Shown here: positions 45,767 through 58,295 of the stretch, piece by piece
How the letters are laid out: each line of letters begins with the position of its first letter
Position numbering within the stretch: the first letter of the stretch is position 1
DNA from: Malania oleifera
Lineage: Eukaryota; Streptophyta; Magnoliopsida; Santalales; Ximeniaceae
NCBI RefSeq assembly: GCF_029873635.1
Contig: NC_080419.1
Span: forward strand, 75,814,597 to 75,878,596
Length of the DNA stretch: 64,000 bases
Reading direction: 5' to 3'
Notes under the pieces: generated by a model
What the model saw: only the letters and a program-made list of their open reading frames with translations
Databases searched by the model: none
Told to the model about the DNA's origin: nothing
Made by a program: the position numbers and the translations under genes

Positions 45767-47559
45767 TGTTAGCTTTACCGTGATCCCAAGAGGGGGGTGA
45801 ATTGGTATTTTTAAAATTAATGCTTTAGGTCAGTATCCTAATAACAGTATATTCACAACCCTAAAGTCAATCTAGTGCAAGTAAAGTAAATCAATTATAA
45901 TATGTACCAGTAATTAAATAACGCAATTTAATTAATTACACATGTACCATAAAGAAGTAAAAAGGAATCGCACGCAGAAATGTTAACGATGTTCGACAAA
46001 TTGCCTATGTCCCCGCATTGGCAAACAAACACAAGGATTACGACTATAATGCTCAATTAAACGGGTGGAGTGGCACCTAAACAAACTAGGTCAATTAGCA
46101 CAGTGCTGACCTCAACCTTTACAACCAATCCTTACCGGACTAGATTACCGCCTCCGCAGGCCATGCCTGGAAACACAACAGTATGTTCACAATAAAATGA
46201 TACAATGATTATGCTTTTATGTAAACCAGATATGTACTCAATATAATCAATCACATACACCACCAAATAATATAATGAAGTAACCTCAATGTGGTCTAAG
46301 ATGTATACTCTCAAATATTTATGCAAGCGTTGCAATCAGTGTGTGAGAGTGCAAATAATATGATCTTTGTATCACACAATATGTTCAATCACAATGCTTA
46401 AACAAAGATACTTACCACACTTCAGATATCTCAACAAATGATTTTTCTCAACATATAAGCCTCAAGAGATGTATAGATTTTGTTTGCAAAAGGATTTGAT
46501 CTCTATGTTCAAAAACAATATTACTTAAGGAATATTACAACAAAATCTTTAGAACATAAACAAATATTTCTCCAAGATTTTTTCTCAAAATGAAACACAC
46601 GAAATATTTGAAAATGATTTGAAAATATTTTAGCAACCAAAATGGAATGAGAACTTCTCAAGATATTGCAATGATAGTGCAATACTCATAAGCTCAAATG
46701 AATTTTTCTTAGGAATGACTTATTAATAAAGTCTCCTAAGAAAACTTGAGGTCTTAGTCTCAAACAAGATAATATCAATCAATCACAAATTTGAGAGAGC
46801 AAACCTATAAGACAAGAACACTCTATTCACACTTACAAACGAATTTTTGGCAATATGGTAAGGTAAGTATAAGCATGGGAAGCTTAGAACTGAGTAAGAA
46901 AGATTTTGTAATTCCGAGGATTTTCACTAATCAAGTTTTCTAATCTTATCTAATTATTCCAAATAAGGGGGTATATATAGACATCCTCTTGATTAAAGTC
47001 GTCCAGGACACATAGGGAATTATTATATTTGTTTAAAAAATTTTAACCAAATTAATACTATTTTATTATTTTAACCACGGTAAAAATATTAGGGCAACCC
47101 AAGAGCACCGGTCGACCGAAGGTAGGTTTGGTTGACCGACTTGTGTAAGTTCGGTCGACCGGGCAAGATTTGAACTAAAAGTTTGGTCGACTAGACATAG
47201 TGTCACAAAGGCGATTTTTATTTTTTGCACGGTTTGGTCGACCATGAGGTTTGAACTAGGTAGTTTGGTCAACCGGACCATTGGATTCTCCCATGTGTGG
47301 GTACGGTTGACCAGGTTGTTGGCTTATGATTTTGGCTCGGTTAACTGTATGGTCAAATGGTTAACTCAGAGGGAGTTCGGTCGACCGGGTGAGAATGAAT
47401 TGGCATGTCTTGGTCAACCGAGCAGTGGTCAAATAGTTGACCCGGTCATCGATTCAGTTGACCAAGAGATATTGTACTTGTGAAGTACAATTGACCAAAC
47501 ATGCATTTTAAGTGCATTTCGGTTCTATTTAATTATATGATCACCCTTTCCATATGACC

Positions 47560-47594
<35 letters not shown>

Positions 47595-47886
47595 CATGTA
47601 TGAGTGTCCTAGGGTCATTCTAGCTATTTTTCATTTGAGCTTACCTATCATATCATGCAGGTGATATATATAATTATTACAACCTAGATCCTATTTACTA
47701 TTACAGACCCATAATGAATAATGAATTTAAGTAAAACATAAATAGGATCTTCAGGACCTTCAACTTTTATTTCTTGTGCCATTATTTTGATCTGCCAACT
47801 GTATACCTACAAATATCCTCAAACATTAATCAAATACAACAAGTATTTGTCATTATCAAAACCGGGTGTGACATATCAGCTCAACA
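45767..47886 (-). repeat. 3' LTR of split SIRE copia
   Basis: 2,120 bp, similar to 60326-62433 by eye at roughly nine in ten positions in its first 200 bases. It contains a - TATA (CTATATATAC, 46971), TTAACCACGGTAAAA (47071), a palindrome array (47100-47510) and a TA/TG microsatellite (about 47562-47594) that is much shorter in the other LTR. Confidence 0.85.
47100..47510 (-). promoter_or_regulatory. GGTCGACCGA palindrome array in 3' LTR U3
   Basis: Copies include CACCGGTCGACCGAAGG, TTTGGTTGACCGAC, TTCGGTCGACCGGGC, TTTGGTCGACCATG, TTCGGTCGACCGGG, CTTGGTCAACCGAGC and TCAGTTGACCAAG at 20-50 bp spacing. The matching array in the 5' LTR is 61665-62065. Confidence 0.62.
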
Positions 47887-48456
47887 TTCTCCCCCATTTT
47901 GATGATGACAAATACATCACGCAAAAAATATGGGTATAGCCTTAGATGGCTCCCCCTAACAATATGCATTATGTGTAAGTTTGTCAATGCAGATTATTTT
48001 TCTTTCATGCAACCCAATTTTCAACCTAATATTTTGCCTCTTCATCTCCCCCTTTTGGCAATAGCAAAAAGGACCATAAAAATTATAACTTTAGGCAAGG
48101 GTAAAGAATCATTTGTATACAAGAGAAGTTTAGGAATTTTTTTAAAATTTCGACAACATGCCATTTGAAAATAAGACATTTCCCAAAAACTCTTGTATAA
48201 AAATGACCTGCTTTGACTTTATAAATCCTAACAATTTATCCACAACTACACAACAAAAATAGTTCCAGTATGATCAATATAATAAAACATAAGTACCATC
48301 ATCATCATACAGTAGGTATGAGTATTATGCATTTCAAGCCATAATCAATTTTCACAAAGTCTAATCCACTAAAAGATATCAATAGTTATATTAGTTTGTT
48401 AGACTTGTAAAATTTATTTGAAAGCTCCCCCTAGATTTATGCAAACTATGAAATAT
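47887..48456 (-). other. PPT and 3' untranslated region of SIRE copia
   Basis: TTCTCCCCCA at 47887-47896 is the PPT read on -. Additional CTCCCCC tracts at 47951 and 48048 are repeated in the sister copies. There is no ORF. Confidence 0.65.
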
Positions 48457-49013
48457 TTAGGAGGCATCTCTACTATGCATAAGCCCTAATTCACATCTAA
48501 TTTGTATGAACCTATCTTCGGGAAGTGGTTTAGTGAAGATGTCCACCCACTGCTCATTAGTGCATACAAACTCAATAGCCACATCCCTTTTCAGCACATG
48601 ATCACGAAGGAAGTGATGTCTAATTTCAATGTGTTTAGTTCGTGAATGTGAGATAGGATTTTTAGAGATGTTGATTGCACTAGTATTATCACATTTAATT
48701 GGTACTATATCGTAGTGCAACCCAAAATCCATAAGTTATTGTTTCATATAAAGAGTTTGAGCATAACAACTTCCAACCACAACATATTCTGGTTCGGCTG
48801 TGGATAAGGCAACTGATTTTTGTCTATTGGAGAATCAAGAAACGAGTGATTGTCCTAAATAGTGACAAGTGTCACTGGTACTCTTTCTATCAACCTTACT
48901 ACCGGCAAAGTCAGCATCAGTATAACTCATAATCTCAAAGGTAGTATGCTTAAGGTACCATAAACCTAACTCTATAGTTCCACTTAGATACCTAAGGATT
49001 CATTTAACCGCTA
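48457..49013 (-). pseudogene. Copia RNase H
   Basis: On -: YTDADFAGSKVDRKSTS, then a stop where Trp is usual, QKSVALSTAEPEYV, the open stretch from 48732 with YDIVPIKCDNTSAINISKNP and SHSRTKHIEIRHHF, and the C-terminus DIFTKPLPEDRFIQIRCELG...HSRDAS at 48460. All RNase H blocks are present in order, but a frameshift at about 49014 separates it from RT and at least one stop interrupts it. Confidence 0.78.
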
Positions 49014-50417
49014 TTAGATGGGATTCCTTAGATGAGCATCCTGAAACCTAGCACATACATACACACTAAACATAATATCAAGCCTACTAGTAGTGAGATA
49101 TAGAAGACTCCCAATCATGCCATGATACAATTTCACGTCAATAGGGATTCCTTGCTCATCTGTATCAAGTTTAATAGAAGAACTTATAGGGGTACCAAGA
49201 AATTTACAATCTTCCATATTAAATTTCTTTAGCAAGTCCCTGACATATTTAGATTGGCATATGAAAGTTCCATAATTAGCTTGTTTAATTTGCAACCCTA
49301 AGAAGAAACTTAGTTCACCCATCATGCTCATTTCAAATTCACTTTGCATGCATTTGGCAAACTTATTACATAACTCATCATTAGTGGCTCCAAAAATGTT
49401 TTCGTCCACATAAATTTGAGCAAGGAGCAAATCATCATTTTTGGATTTGATGAAAAGTGTAGTGTCAATCTTGCCATGGGTAAACCCATTTTCAAGTAGA
49501 AAACTACTAAGCCTCTTACACCAAGCTCTAGGAGCTTGTTTCAATCCATATAAGGCCTTAAACAACTGGTAAACATGGTTTGGATATTTATGATTTTCAA
49601 AATCAGGTGGTTGTTATACATATACTTCTTCATTAATATAGCCATTTAGAAAAGCTCTTTTAACATCAATTTGAAACAATTTAAAATTTTTAAAAGTGGC
49701 ATAAGCAAGTAGTATATGAATGGCTTCTAACCTACTAATAGGAGCACATGTTTCATCAAAGTCTATCTCCTCTTCCTGATTATAACCTTGGGCAACTAGT
49801 CTAACTTTATTTCTAGTTACTACCCCATTCTTATCTTTCTTATTTCTATATACCCATTTGGTTCCAATAATTGTATGATCATTAGGCCTAGGAACTAGGG
49901 TCCACACTCTACTTCTTTCAAATTGATTAAGTTCTTCTTGCATGGACATCACCCAAGACTCATCTTCTCTAACTTCTTTAATAATTTTAGGTTCTTCTTG
50001 GGACAAGAAAGCATAATGACTCACAAGGTTCTTCAAGGAAGATCTTATGGCTACACCACGAGATGGTTCACCTATAATTTGATCTATAGGATGGTTCCTA
50101 ATAAATTTCCAATCTCTAGGCAACCCCTGAATTTCATTTTCATTATCTTCAGATGATTTATCATTTACTTCTGAATTTTCACTTGCGTTGTTTTCAATAG
50201 ATAATTTATCTAAACATTTTCTAATGTCAATATCATCTTCATCATCTTTCTTAGAAAATGGATTAGATTCATCAAACAAAACATGGATAGATTCAATGAC
50301 AGTCAATGTTCTTTTGTTGAAAACCCTATATGCTTTACTATTGAAAGCATAGCATAGGAAAATAACTTCATCAAATTTAGAGTCAAATTTCCCTAGATGT
50401 TCATTATCCCTAAGCAC
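49014..50417 (-). pseudogene. Copia reverse transcriptase (RVT_2), YVDE active site
   Basis: On -: linker HLGKFDSKFDEVIFLCYAFN, then ESWVMSMQEELNQFERSRVW, TLVPRPNDHTIIGTKWVYRN, QIDVKRAFLNGYINEEVYV (50417-49614), a TAA-broken join, then FKALYGLKQAPRAWCKRLSS, IYVDENIFGATND and FEMSMMGELSFFLGLQIKQ. The second catalytic Asp of the YVDD box is Glu (about 49402), which should abolish polymerisation. SIRE/Maximus-type segments are clear. A frameshift follows CARFQ. Confidence 0.85.
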
Positions 50418-51292
50418 AAAGCATTTACAACCAAAAACATGAAAATAGGAAATATTAGGTTTATGGTTGTTTCACAATTTATAAGGGGTTTTATTAATTG
50501 ATGGTCTAATCAACACCCTATTCATGACATAACAAGCAGTATTTATGGCCTCGGCCTAAAAATATTTAGGTAAGTTATGTTCATTCAGCATAGTTCTACC
50601 CATTTCTTTTAATGACTAATTCTTTCTTTCTACCAGACCGTTTTGTTTAGGGGTCCTAGGCGTAGAGAAGTTATATGGTATGCCCTCTAGGTCACAATAA
50701 TTTTTGGTGCCTTCATTATTAAATTCAGTGCCTCTACACTTCTTATATGAGTTATCTTATAGCCTTTTAAATTTTGAATTCTCCTACAAAGCTTGGTAAA
50801 CTGTTCACATGATTCATTTTTATGTGAAAGAAATAACACTCATGTGAATCTAGAAAAGATCAACAATGACAAAAGCATATGATTTACCACCAAGACTTTG
50901 TACAGAATTAGGACCAAACAAATCCAAGTGAAGCATTTCAAGTGGTCTTGTGGTGGATATGAATTTCTTTTTCTTAAGACTAGATTTTGTTTGCTTACCC
51001 AAATTGACATGCATCACAGATTTTGTCTTTCACAAATGACATTTTAGGCAAACCTTTTACTAATTCTTTTCTTACTAGTTTTGACAATAAGTCCATGCTA
51101 ACGTGTCCTAAGCGCCTGTACCATAACCAACTAACTTCATTTATTGCAGAAAAAAAAGTTACTTGTTGTGAAGCTAAGTTATCAAAAGTGGTGGTGTAAA
51201 TATTTTAAATGGCGATCTACAGTAAAAAGCACTTTGTGGTGCTCTGATTTATTTTCAACTATGCATTTATCATTTTCAAATGTCACCTCATA
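50418..51292 (-). pseudogene. Copia integrase, decayed
   Basis: Integrase core text on - is split over frames and stops: segments such as HRLGHVSMDLLSKLVRKE (about 51110-51060), GKQTKSSLKKKKFISTTRPL (about 51000-50940), HLDLFGPNSVQSLGGKSYAF (about 50935-50880) and NEFKCRGTEFNNEGTKNYCD (about 50740-50700). These are the usual zinc, linker and catalytic-core landmarks. It is inactive. Confidence 0.68.
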
Positions 51293-51559
51293 TCATTTAT
51301 CACACAATTGACTTATGCTCAACAAATTATGCTTCAACCCATCAACTAATAAAACATTATCAATTACAAGGGAAGGATCCTTACCAACCTTACCTACGTT
51401 GATGATGCGCCCCTTTGCATTGTCGCCAAACGTCACATATCCTCCTTCCTTGGGAATGATCGATGCGAATTTTCCCTTATTGCCAGTCATGTGCCTTGGG
51501 TACCCGCTATCCAAGAACCACCTGTCCTTGGAGGAGGAAAATCTTAAACACACGTGCAA
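51293..51559 (-). pseudogene. Copia protease and pre-integrase segment
   Basis: DRWFLDSGYPRHMTGNKGKF contains the retropepsin D-S-G; the usual DSGCSRHMTG has Cys-Ser changed to Tyr-Pro. It continues with VTFGDNAKGRIINVGKVGK and LLVDGLKHNLLSISQLCDK, the transition to the pre-integrase region. The open stretch has no ATG context of its own because it is part of the gag-pol frame. Confidence 0.78.
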
Positions 51560-51565
51560 AATAGA

Positions 51566-51784
51566 CTAAGTGACTAATGCTGGTCCCCAAATTTTGTTGG
51601 GTCCACATGGGTTAGTAACCGGATCACCCTTAACAACCCACACTCTTCTAATTTTCACATGTTTATTCCTAAGTGGACAATCAAATTGAATATGCCCGAT
51701 TTGTTTGCATTTAAAACATTTCATTCCACACTTAGGATCTTTTGGTGGGACTTGAGATTTTAATTCACGTGTGAAATGTCCCAA
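51566..51784 (-). pseudogene. Copia gag zinc knuckle
   Basis: MKCFKCKQIGHIQFDC is an intact CX2CX4HX4C nucleocapsid knuckle (C-C-H-C), followed by KHVKIRRVWVVKGDPVTNPC leading to the protease. It would bind the element RNA. The frame is closed by a stop between this and the protease (51560-51565). Confidence 0.75.
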
Positions 51785-51969
51785 GTAAAGATTAGGTCAT
51801 CTAACATTTTCAACGCCATTAAAACCTAGACCCTCTTTACTTAGAGAATTTCTTTGAGCACCAAGTAGTTTTTCAAAATTGCTTTTGCTCTTAGTGAATT
51901 TAAAAATAATTTTGGAGCTATCCTCCAATTTCCTTGCAAGTTCATCAATAGTCACATATATATATTTTT

Positions 51970-52997
51970 TTTAAATTGAAGCATGAGAGGTTTTTGCAAT
52001 ACCAAACAATTTTGACCAATTTTCACGTTTCTTTTTGAAATCATCATTTACTTGTGTCATTTTACTCAACAGCTTAGATACACGAATATATTCATATTGT
52101 AATTCTCTAAATATAGGCATGCAATTAGAATCGCAATCATCATATGAATAATATGAAGATAATGAACAAGAGGACGATACCTCATCATCGATTGCCATCA
52201 AGCAAAGATTAGCAACCTTTAAGTAGCTGCGGTCTGATTCTGAGTCACTGCTGCTTAATTTATCCCATGAGGTGTTTGCCTTCATGACTTTCTTCGTTTT
52301 CTTAGTCTCCTTTTTTAGTAGTGGTCAGTCTGGCTTGTTGTGCCCAACTTTGTTGTAATTGTAACATGTGGAAGCATTTGATTTTTCTTTTCTTTTGCTA
52401 GACTCTCCCTTATTAGATGCAGACTTCCTATATCTTTTGTATGAATTTCTATTCTTCTTGAAGAATTTGCTAAATCTTCTAGTTAGCATGGCTATATCAT
52501 CATCAGTGTCAGGTTCGCTGCATTCACTAGATGTGTTAGTGGAGGTTTTCAATACAGTCACTTTCTTCGCCCTATTATGTTCATTAACTCTCTCATTTAT
52601 AGCTAATTCATAGGTGATCAGGGAACCTATCAATTCAGCTAGAGTCATGGCCATAAGGTCTCTACCCTCAGAAATGGTCGTAGCCTCGACTTCCCAAATA
52701 GGAGGTAAGCCTTTAAGGATCTTCATAATCATCTCATATGTGGGATAGGTCTTCCCTAATGCATGTAGTGAGTTTTTGATGTGTGTGAATCTAGTGTACA
52801 TGCTCTGAATGGACTTACCTACATTCATCCCAAAGGCCTCATATTCACTAGTCAACATATATATCCTACTATCTTTCACATCCCTAGTACCCTCATATGT
52901 GACTTCTAACTTATCCCAAATTTCTTTTGCAGTAACACATGCCATAATTCTATTAAACTCAATTACATAAAGACTACAATACAGAATGTTCATAGCA
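51970..52997 (-). pseudogene. Copia gag, C-terminal part (UBN2-type)
   Basis: From 52997: MNILYCSLYVIEFNRIMACV, TAKEIWDKLEVTYEGT, LKGLPPIWEVEATTISEGRD and LAELIGSLITYELAINERV are the UBN2-type gag blocks of SIRE elements. CYNYNKVGHNKPDC (52370-52325) is a first zinc knuckle with its second Cys changed to Tyr. A second stretch (52285-51971) is Ser/Asp-rich with a coiled-coil-like end. Gag is cut at 53002 by the gag-only gypsy element and resumes at 60020. Confidence 0.8.
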
Positions 52998-53002
52998 GTG
53001 GT

Positions 53003-54783
53003 TGATTACGCGCCAAAACTGCGTAATTGGGTATCTTAACCCGAGCTTTACGGTTTATATTTTTAATTAAATGTCCCAAACTGTCCAATATTTTAATAAA
53101 GTGTCAAAATCATCATTCTTGAATTTTATTGCATTATTTATGAAGTTTTGGTAATTTTTTGTGACAGGAAAAATCTCGAAAACCAAAACCGACACTTGTT
53201 CGTATTTCGTGCATAACTTTTCCGTCAGAGCTCTGATCGAGACCATTCAAATTTCTGGAGAAATAAGAAAAGATTATATACAACTTTTGAGTTTTGAGTT
53301 TTGTGAGAAACAGGTTTCAGAAGAGTCAGATTTGCGATGAACAGAGAATGAAAAAAATGAAAAAATATAACAATTCGGGTTGGGTCTCCTATCCGGGTCG
53401 TGGGTTAGGGCAAGCCTCCTCCCCTATTTATTCTTTCTTTGTCCCCTGATCTAAGTGTGCTCACACACCAAATCTCTCCCTTCTCTTCTTCCTTTCTCTT
53501 CTTTCTTTTATTTCTTTTCATGTTTTTGTTCTTCTTCTCTTTCAATCTTTCCTTCTCTCTGCATCTCAGTTATTCCTTTCCTTCACCTTATCTTCCTCTA
53601 CTTTTCTTCTTTCTCTAACCTCTCTATTTTTCAGTCTCTCTCTCACTCACTCAGCTTCCTCTCGCCTAAACTCCCTCCTGCTCTCACCCGAGCATCTCAC
53701 AATCTGCTGCCAGCCAAGCTTCTCTGCTCCACCTGTGACACACCAGCACATAGCAGTTTTGCAACTCCTCCCTCACCATTCCATCTTCAAGCTGAGGCTG
53801 CTAGCATCAACACCAGTTGCAGCAACAATCCGAGAGGTCCTCTGCAACTCCTTCCAGTCTCCAACAACGGAGCAACCCGAGCTTCAGCAACCTCCGACCA
53901 CACCAACACAGCTGCCTCCCACAGCAGCGGTGCTGCCAACTGCTTCGACCAGCCATGACAGTTCCAAATCCGAGGCCACCACCAGCCTCTCGGCTAGTTT
54001 CCAATAGTCCTCTGTTCTCTCTCTCTTTCTCTCTCTCTCTCAACTTTTCTTTATGATTATTTTATTAGTATTAATTGCTTGAGTATTGGATTAAAATAAT
54101 TTGAATTGTATTAAAGTTTTTTTTTTTTGTTTTAGACTTTGTTTGTTGTTTAGAATTTGTTTTTTTTTTATGAAAGTACGCTTTTTTATTAGGGTATTTA
54201 TTTAGGTTCTTTATTCTTCTTACAATTTATTACGGTATTTATTTAGGTTCTTTATTCTTCTTACAATATTTATTTATCTATTTACTTATTTTCTTTTTCT
54301 TTCAATTAAGTCTATGTTAGAATTATTTATCTATTTAATTAGTTGTTTTTCAAGAAATTTTAATTTTAGATTGTAGTTGTGATTTGAGCTTTCGATTTTT
54401 TTTAAAGATCCGGTTTTTATTGCGCACGTGAGTGTTTAATTGAGTTTCCATTGCGCATCTTTGATTCCATGTTCTAGGTTGCCATATTTCATTAACGCAT
54501 ATTTCAGTGTTTCCTTGAGTAGATTAGAGTTTCCATTTTTGCTCTTTAAATTGAAGTATGCTAGTTTTAGGACTTTAATTTAAGTTTTTGTTTAAGTCTC
54601 CACAATTTTGAAATCCCGAATCTGAACCGAGTTCAGTGCATTTTTAATTTCGATTGGAAGAACGTAAAATTTGAGATTAAACGCATTCCCTGAGGAGACG
54701 ATCTAGCCCTTGGGTTTAATATTACACGACAGAACTCCTATACTTAGGATAGCTTCCGAGATGCTCATTTTTCGAGTGAGTCA
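53003..54783 (+). repeat. 5' LTR of gag-only element copy 2
   Basis: It starts TGATTACGCGCC and ends TTTCGAGTGAGTCA. It has a CT-rich leader (about 53460-54050) downstream of a weak TATA-like CTATTTATT (53424). It contains a 41-bp tandem duplication (54194-54275) that is single in the 3' LTR. Confidence 0.9.
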
Positions 54784-54789
54784 AGTTTT

Positions 54790-54808
54790 TGGCGCCGTTG
54801 CCGGGGAA
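54790..54808 (+). other. Primer binding site, Athila/Tat type
   Basis: TGGCGCCGTTGCCGGGGAA lies 6 bases inside the 5' LTR. It is the form known from Athila/Tat elements (assigned to tRNA-Asp) and is undamaged here. Confidence 0.82.
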
Positions 54809-54921
54809 TGTCGTTCTTAGTGTCAAATTTATGTTTTTCCCATCATTTTTATTAGTTTTTAAGAAAAAGGAAAAAAAGAAATAGAAAACAAAAAAATAAA
54901 AAAAAAATTGAATTTTGAAAA

Positions 54922-56763
54922 ATGGCTGCACTTGCACCGTGCACAATAATGGACTTTTTGCAGCTCGAATATGCCACTGCATCCTCTTCCACTGTTTTTC
55001 CTTATGACGAGCTTAATTTCATGATGCAGCGTGGGAGGATGTCACTGCTACCCGAGTTTTATGGGACGGAATTTGAGTGCCCTTATCAGCACCTAGCAGA
55101 GTTTGAGTTAACCTGCAACATGTTTTTCTCTCATGCTAGAGCTGACGAATCTACTAGACTGAATTTATTTCTTGCTACTTTGCAGGATAGGGCGCTGATT
55201 TGGTTTCATTCTATGACACCTTATTCTATCACTAATTGGGTTAATATGGAGTGTGAATTCCTGCATGCATTTTGTCCCTTACAGAAAACTTAATTTTTGT
55301 AGGAGCAGATTCTTAATTCTGTGCAGTAGGATGACGAGACATTTCGGGCTTGCTGGGAATGATTCAAGGATCTGCTAAGTACTTGCCCACATCACGGGTT
55401 TGACTCATGGAGGTTAGCTGATTGTTTTTATATTGCTCTTACCCTTGATTGTAAGTGTTTTTTCCAGACTATGTCTAATAGAGAGCCCGTCAATGAGGAT
55501 CCAAATCAGGTATTATCATTCTTTGATTACTTAGCTGACAATGTCCCATAGTGCAACACATGATACACTCAGGCACCCATGACTGCACACCATATCAGCA
55601 CAATTAGTGGTGGTGATATATATGAGCCACCAAACTGCCCAAACAACCCTTCGCCTCAATATCAGCCACAACAGATTTCTCCGAGCTGTACGTCGTTAGA
55701 CCTTTTCGAGGATAGCATAACACAGATGGCGAACATGCTCCAACAATTCATGCAAACTCAAGTCGATCATAATAATGAATTGCGGGATACCATTAATGCG
55801 ATAAGCACGCAGTTGGACATCTTAGAAAATGAAGAATTGCCCGTGGAACCTCAACCTAGTCCTCAAGAGTACCAGCAGCCACACCAACAAATTCACGATG
55901 TTTCTCTTGAGACAGCAGAGACCACCGCTACTTTGAGAAGCGAGAAAGAATTTCCCCAACCTGAGATGCTCATCGTCGGACAACAAGTTGTCCCAGCACT
56001 AGAAGTTATGGCTGAACTAGAAGAGGTCAAAGAAAAGTCAAAGGAAACGGGGCCACAAGCGAAGCAGTTAGTTAATGAGGAGACTGATACTCCTACGGAG
56101 TACCAACCTTTGGTACCTCATACTCCGAGCTCAGAAATCGTGAAACCGTCACTCCCGCCTGAATCAGATGTTAAGGAGCCTAATGTGGAGGCAAACTCTT
56201 GTAGTGGTATGATGATATGTACACCCAATAAAGAGGGTGACCAGATTGGTGAGAGCCTAATTTTCAAGGAACCAGGTAAAACTTTTAATGTTAATGTTTC
56301 TAAAGAACTACAGGTAATTGCTCTAATAACTTCCCATCACATGTTAGTTCGTAAAGAAGCACATTTCCTGGACACGATGTTGAATAAAGACCCTTTCTTG
56401 TCAACACATGAGGGTCGACCTGCACACGTATTGTTTGGTATATTGATGAGCATTAATTCATTTGAGGTTGATTTTCGTGCAGGTATAACGACTGATCAAT
56501 TGTGGCGGCTCAAATTTGGAGAACCGCTGGTGCAATCTATAAACCTGTGGCCACCAGACGAAATTCCTGTTGAGCCTCCGCCTAACAATTGTAATGTTTT
56601 GCTTTTCCTTATTTTCCTTTTGTTTTATCTTATTTTATTTTTAGTTAGTTTTCAGGTCTATTTTCTCGTAGTTCGATCTTTGTTTTCCATTATTTCGCCA
56701 CTCAGGTACGCCTTACTTTTCCCATGTACAATATTTTCTATTTCCCCTATGCTTTCACATTGA
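54922..56763 (+). pseudogene. Athila/Tat-like gag, nearly complete frame with six stops
   Basis: ATG at 54922. Residues 1-124 hold the gag capsid domain (LLPEFYGTEFECPYQHLAEF, LATLQDRALIWFHSMTPYSI). One reading frame then runs to 56763 except for TAA/TAG/TGA codons clustered between 55291 and 55565, all at places where Gln, Arg or Trp would fit. Later parts: a short coiled-coil-like MANMLQQFMQTQVDHNNEL, an acidic linker, and LNKDPFLSTHEGRPAHVLFG shared with copy 1. The end (56600-56763) is hydrophobic and may be an unspliced U-rich intron rather than protein. No zinc knuckle was seen. Confidence 0.78.
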
Positions 56764-58295
56764 GGACAATATTCCACTTTAGTTGGGGGGGATGAGCATT
56801 CGCATGTGACACTGTGCACGTACACGTACTGGGTTTTAAAAACAAAAACACAATAAAATAAAATAAAATAAAATAAAACCAAAAAGAAAGAGAGAGAAAG
56901 AAGAACACTAAGGAATTACACTGCACTATGTCATGCTTAACACTGTGTATACCCTTCACATACTTGCGCATAACTTACAAATTACACACTTGAGTCAATC
57001 ATGCATAGTTTCTCTCTATATGATCTTATGACTCCATGAAGAATTGATTGGTAATACATTCGTGTTAATTTGGCTATATAATTTCCTGTATTTACACGGC
57101 ATCTCACGAGGCTGAATAAACACATTCACGTGATTCATTGCACTTAGGGTTTCCAGTGAGCACTGAGAGAGCACCCGTGGCGACTATAACACCTTGTGAG
57201 ACATCCTTGAGCTATTTATCGTCCTTTTGAGCGTTAATATCAAATCAGAATTCACAAAACTCAATTCTCTTTTTCTGGATGATTCCTTGTACACTAGTCT
57301 TTATTTTTGATTTGCTAGCCTAGAGATGACACCTAGTGGGGAGATAGAAACCTAGGTCTTGTAGCCTACTCAAAATGTGAAGGTTGAGCCACCCCTAGAG
57401 ATAGACTTAGTTCATGGACCACTATTCGAACTCAATTCCCATTGATGGTATGAAGATTACAAAAGAAGTGTTAATATTGTCCTTATTGCTCAAGAAAAGA
57501 CAGAAAATAAAGAATGAGCAGAAAAAAAAAGAATAAGCAATACACATGCGCATGAAATGAAATGTCAATGCCGGCCCAAATACATATCACAAAAAGTCAA
57601 GGACGACACATATTTTCCACATATGATGATTCTTCAACCGATTAATGCCTCAAATGCATTCACGACAAGTTTGTGAGTAAGTTGATCTAGGGTGATCTCA
57701 GTTGGATATGGTGAGTAGGTGAGAAGTGTTAGGGTGAAGGACCCGACACCTCATAGATAGGCTAGATCCTTTCCAGACTAGTCCACTCCATATACTTAGC
57801 GTCGTTCCTTTTAATATGTGAGATGTTTGATCGCGAAATTCTTCCTCACATATGATGAGTGAACCCATTCCTTTTGAGTGTTTTTGAGGGTATACCAGTT
57901 AGGCCAAGTCAAAGCGACCGTTCTGTAGGTGTCCACTGGTATCCTAGGTGTACTGAGTCACACACATCACACACACCTCGAGAGTTTACCTGTTTATACT
58001 CGAACTTATATGATTGCATTAACTCTGAATGTGCCACTGATTAACTTCATGTGAGTATACTGCTCTCAAATCACATGTAAACGATGAAACTTGCATGAGT
58101 GACGTGCTTTGGAGTTGTGTGCATTGAATATGAACAAACTTGTGTGAAATTCAGTTATGTTCTTGTATGTGAAGCGGTATAATATTGTCGCATGTGCATT
58201 GATTTCATGATTATTGGAGTTTGTAGTTGTAGATACCACCCTAAGATTCATTCACGTCATTTGCTAGAGACTAGCAAAACGTTAGTTGGGGGGTG
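56764..58295 (+). other. Noncoding 3' region and PPT of gag-only element copy 2
   Basis: It begins with TTGAGGACAATATTCCACTTTAG and TTGGGGGGG (a second purine tract near 56783), a (TAAAA)n run at about 56852-56879, then 1.4 kb without genes that parallels 5272-6790 of copy 1. The PPT TTAGTTGGGGGGTG precedes the 3' LTR at 58296. Confidence 0.65.
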
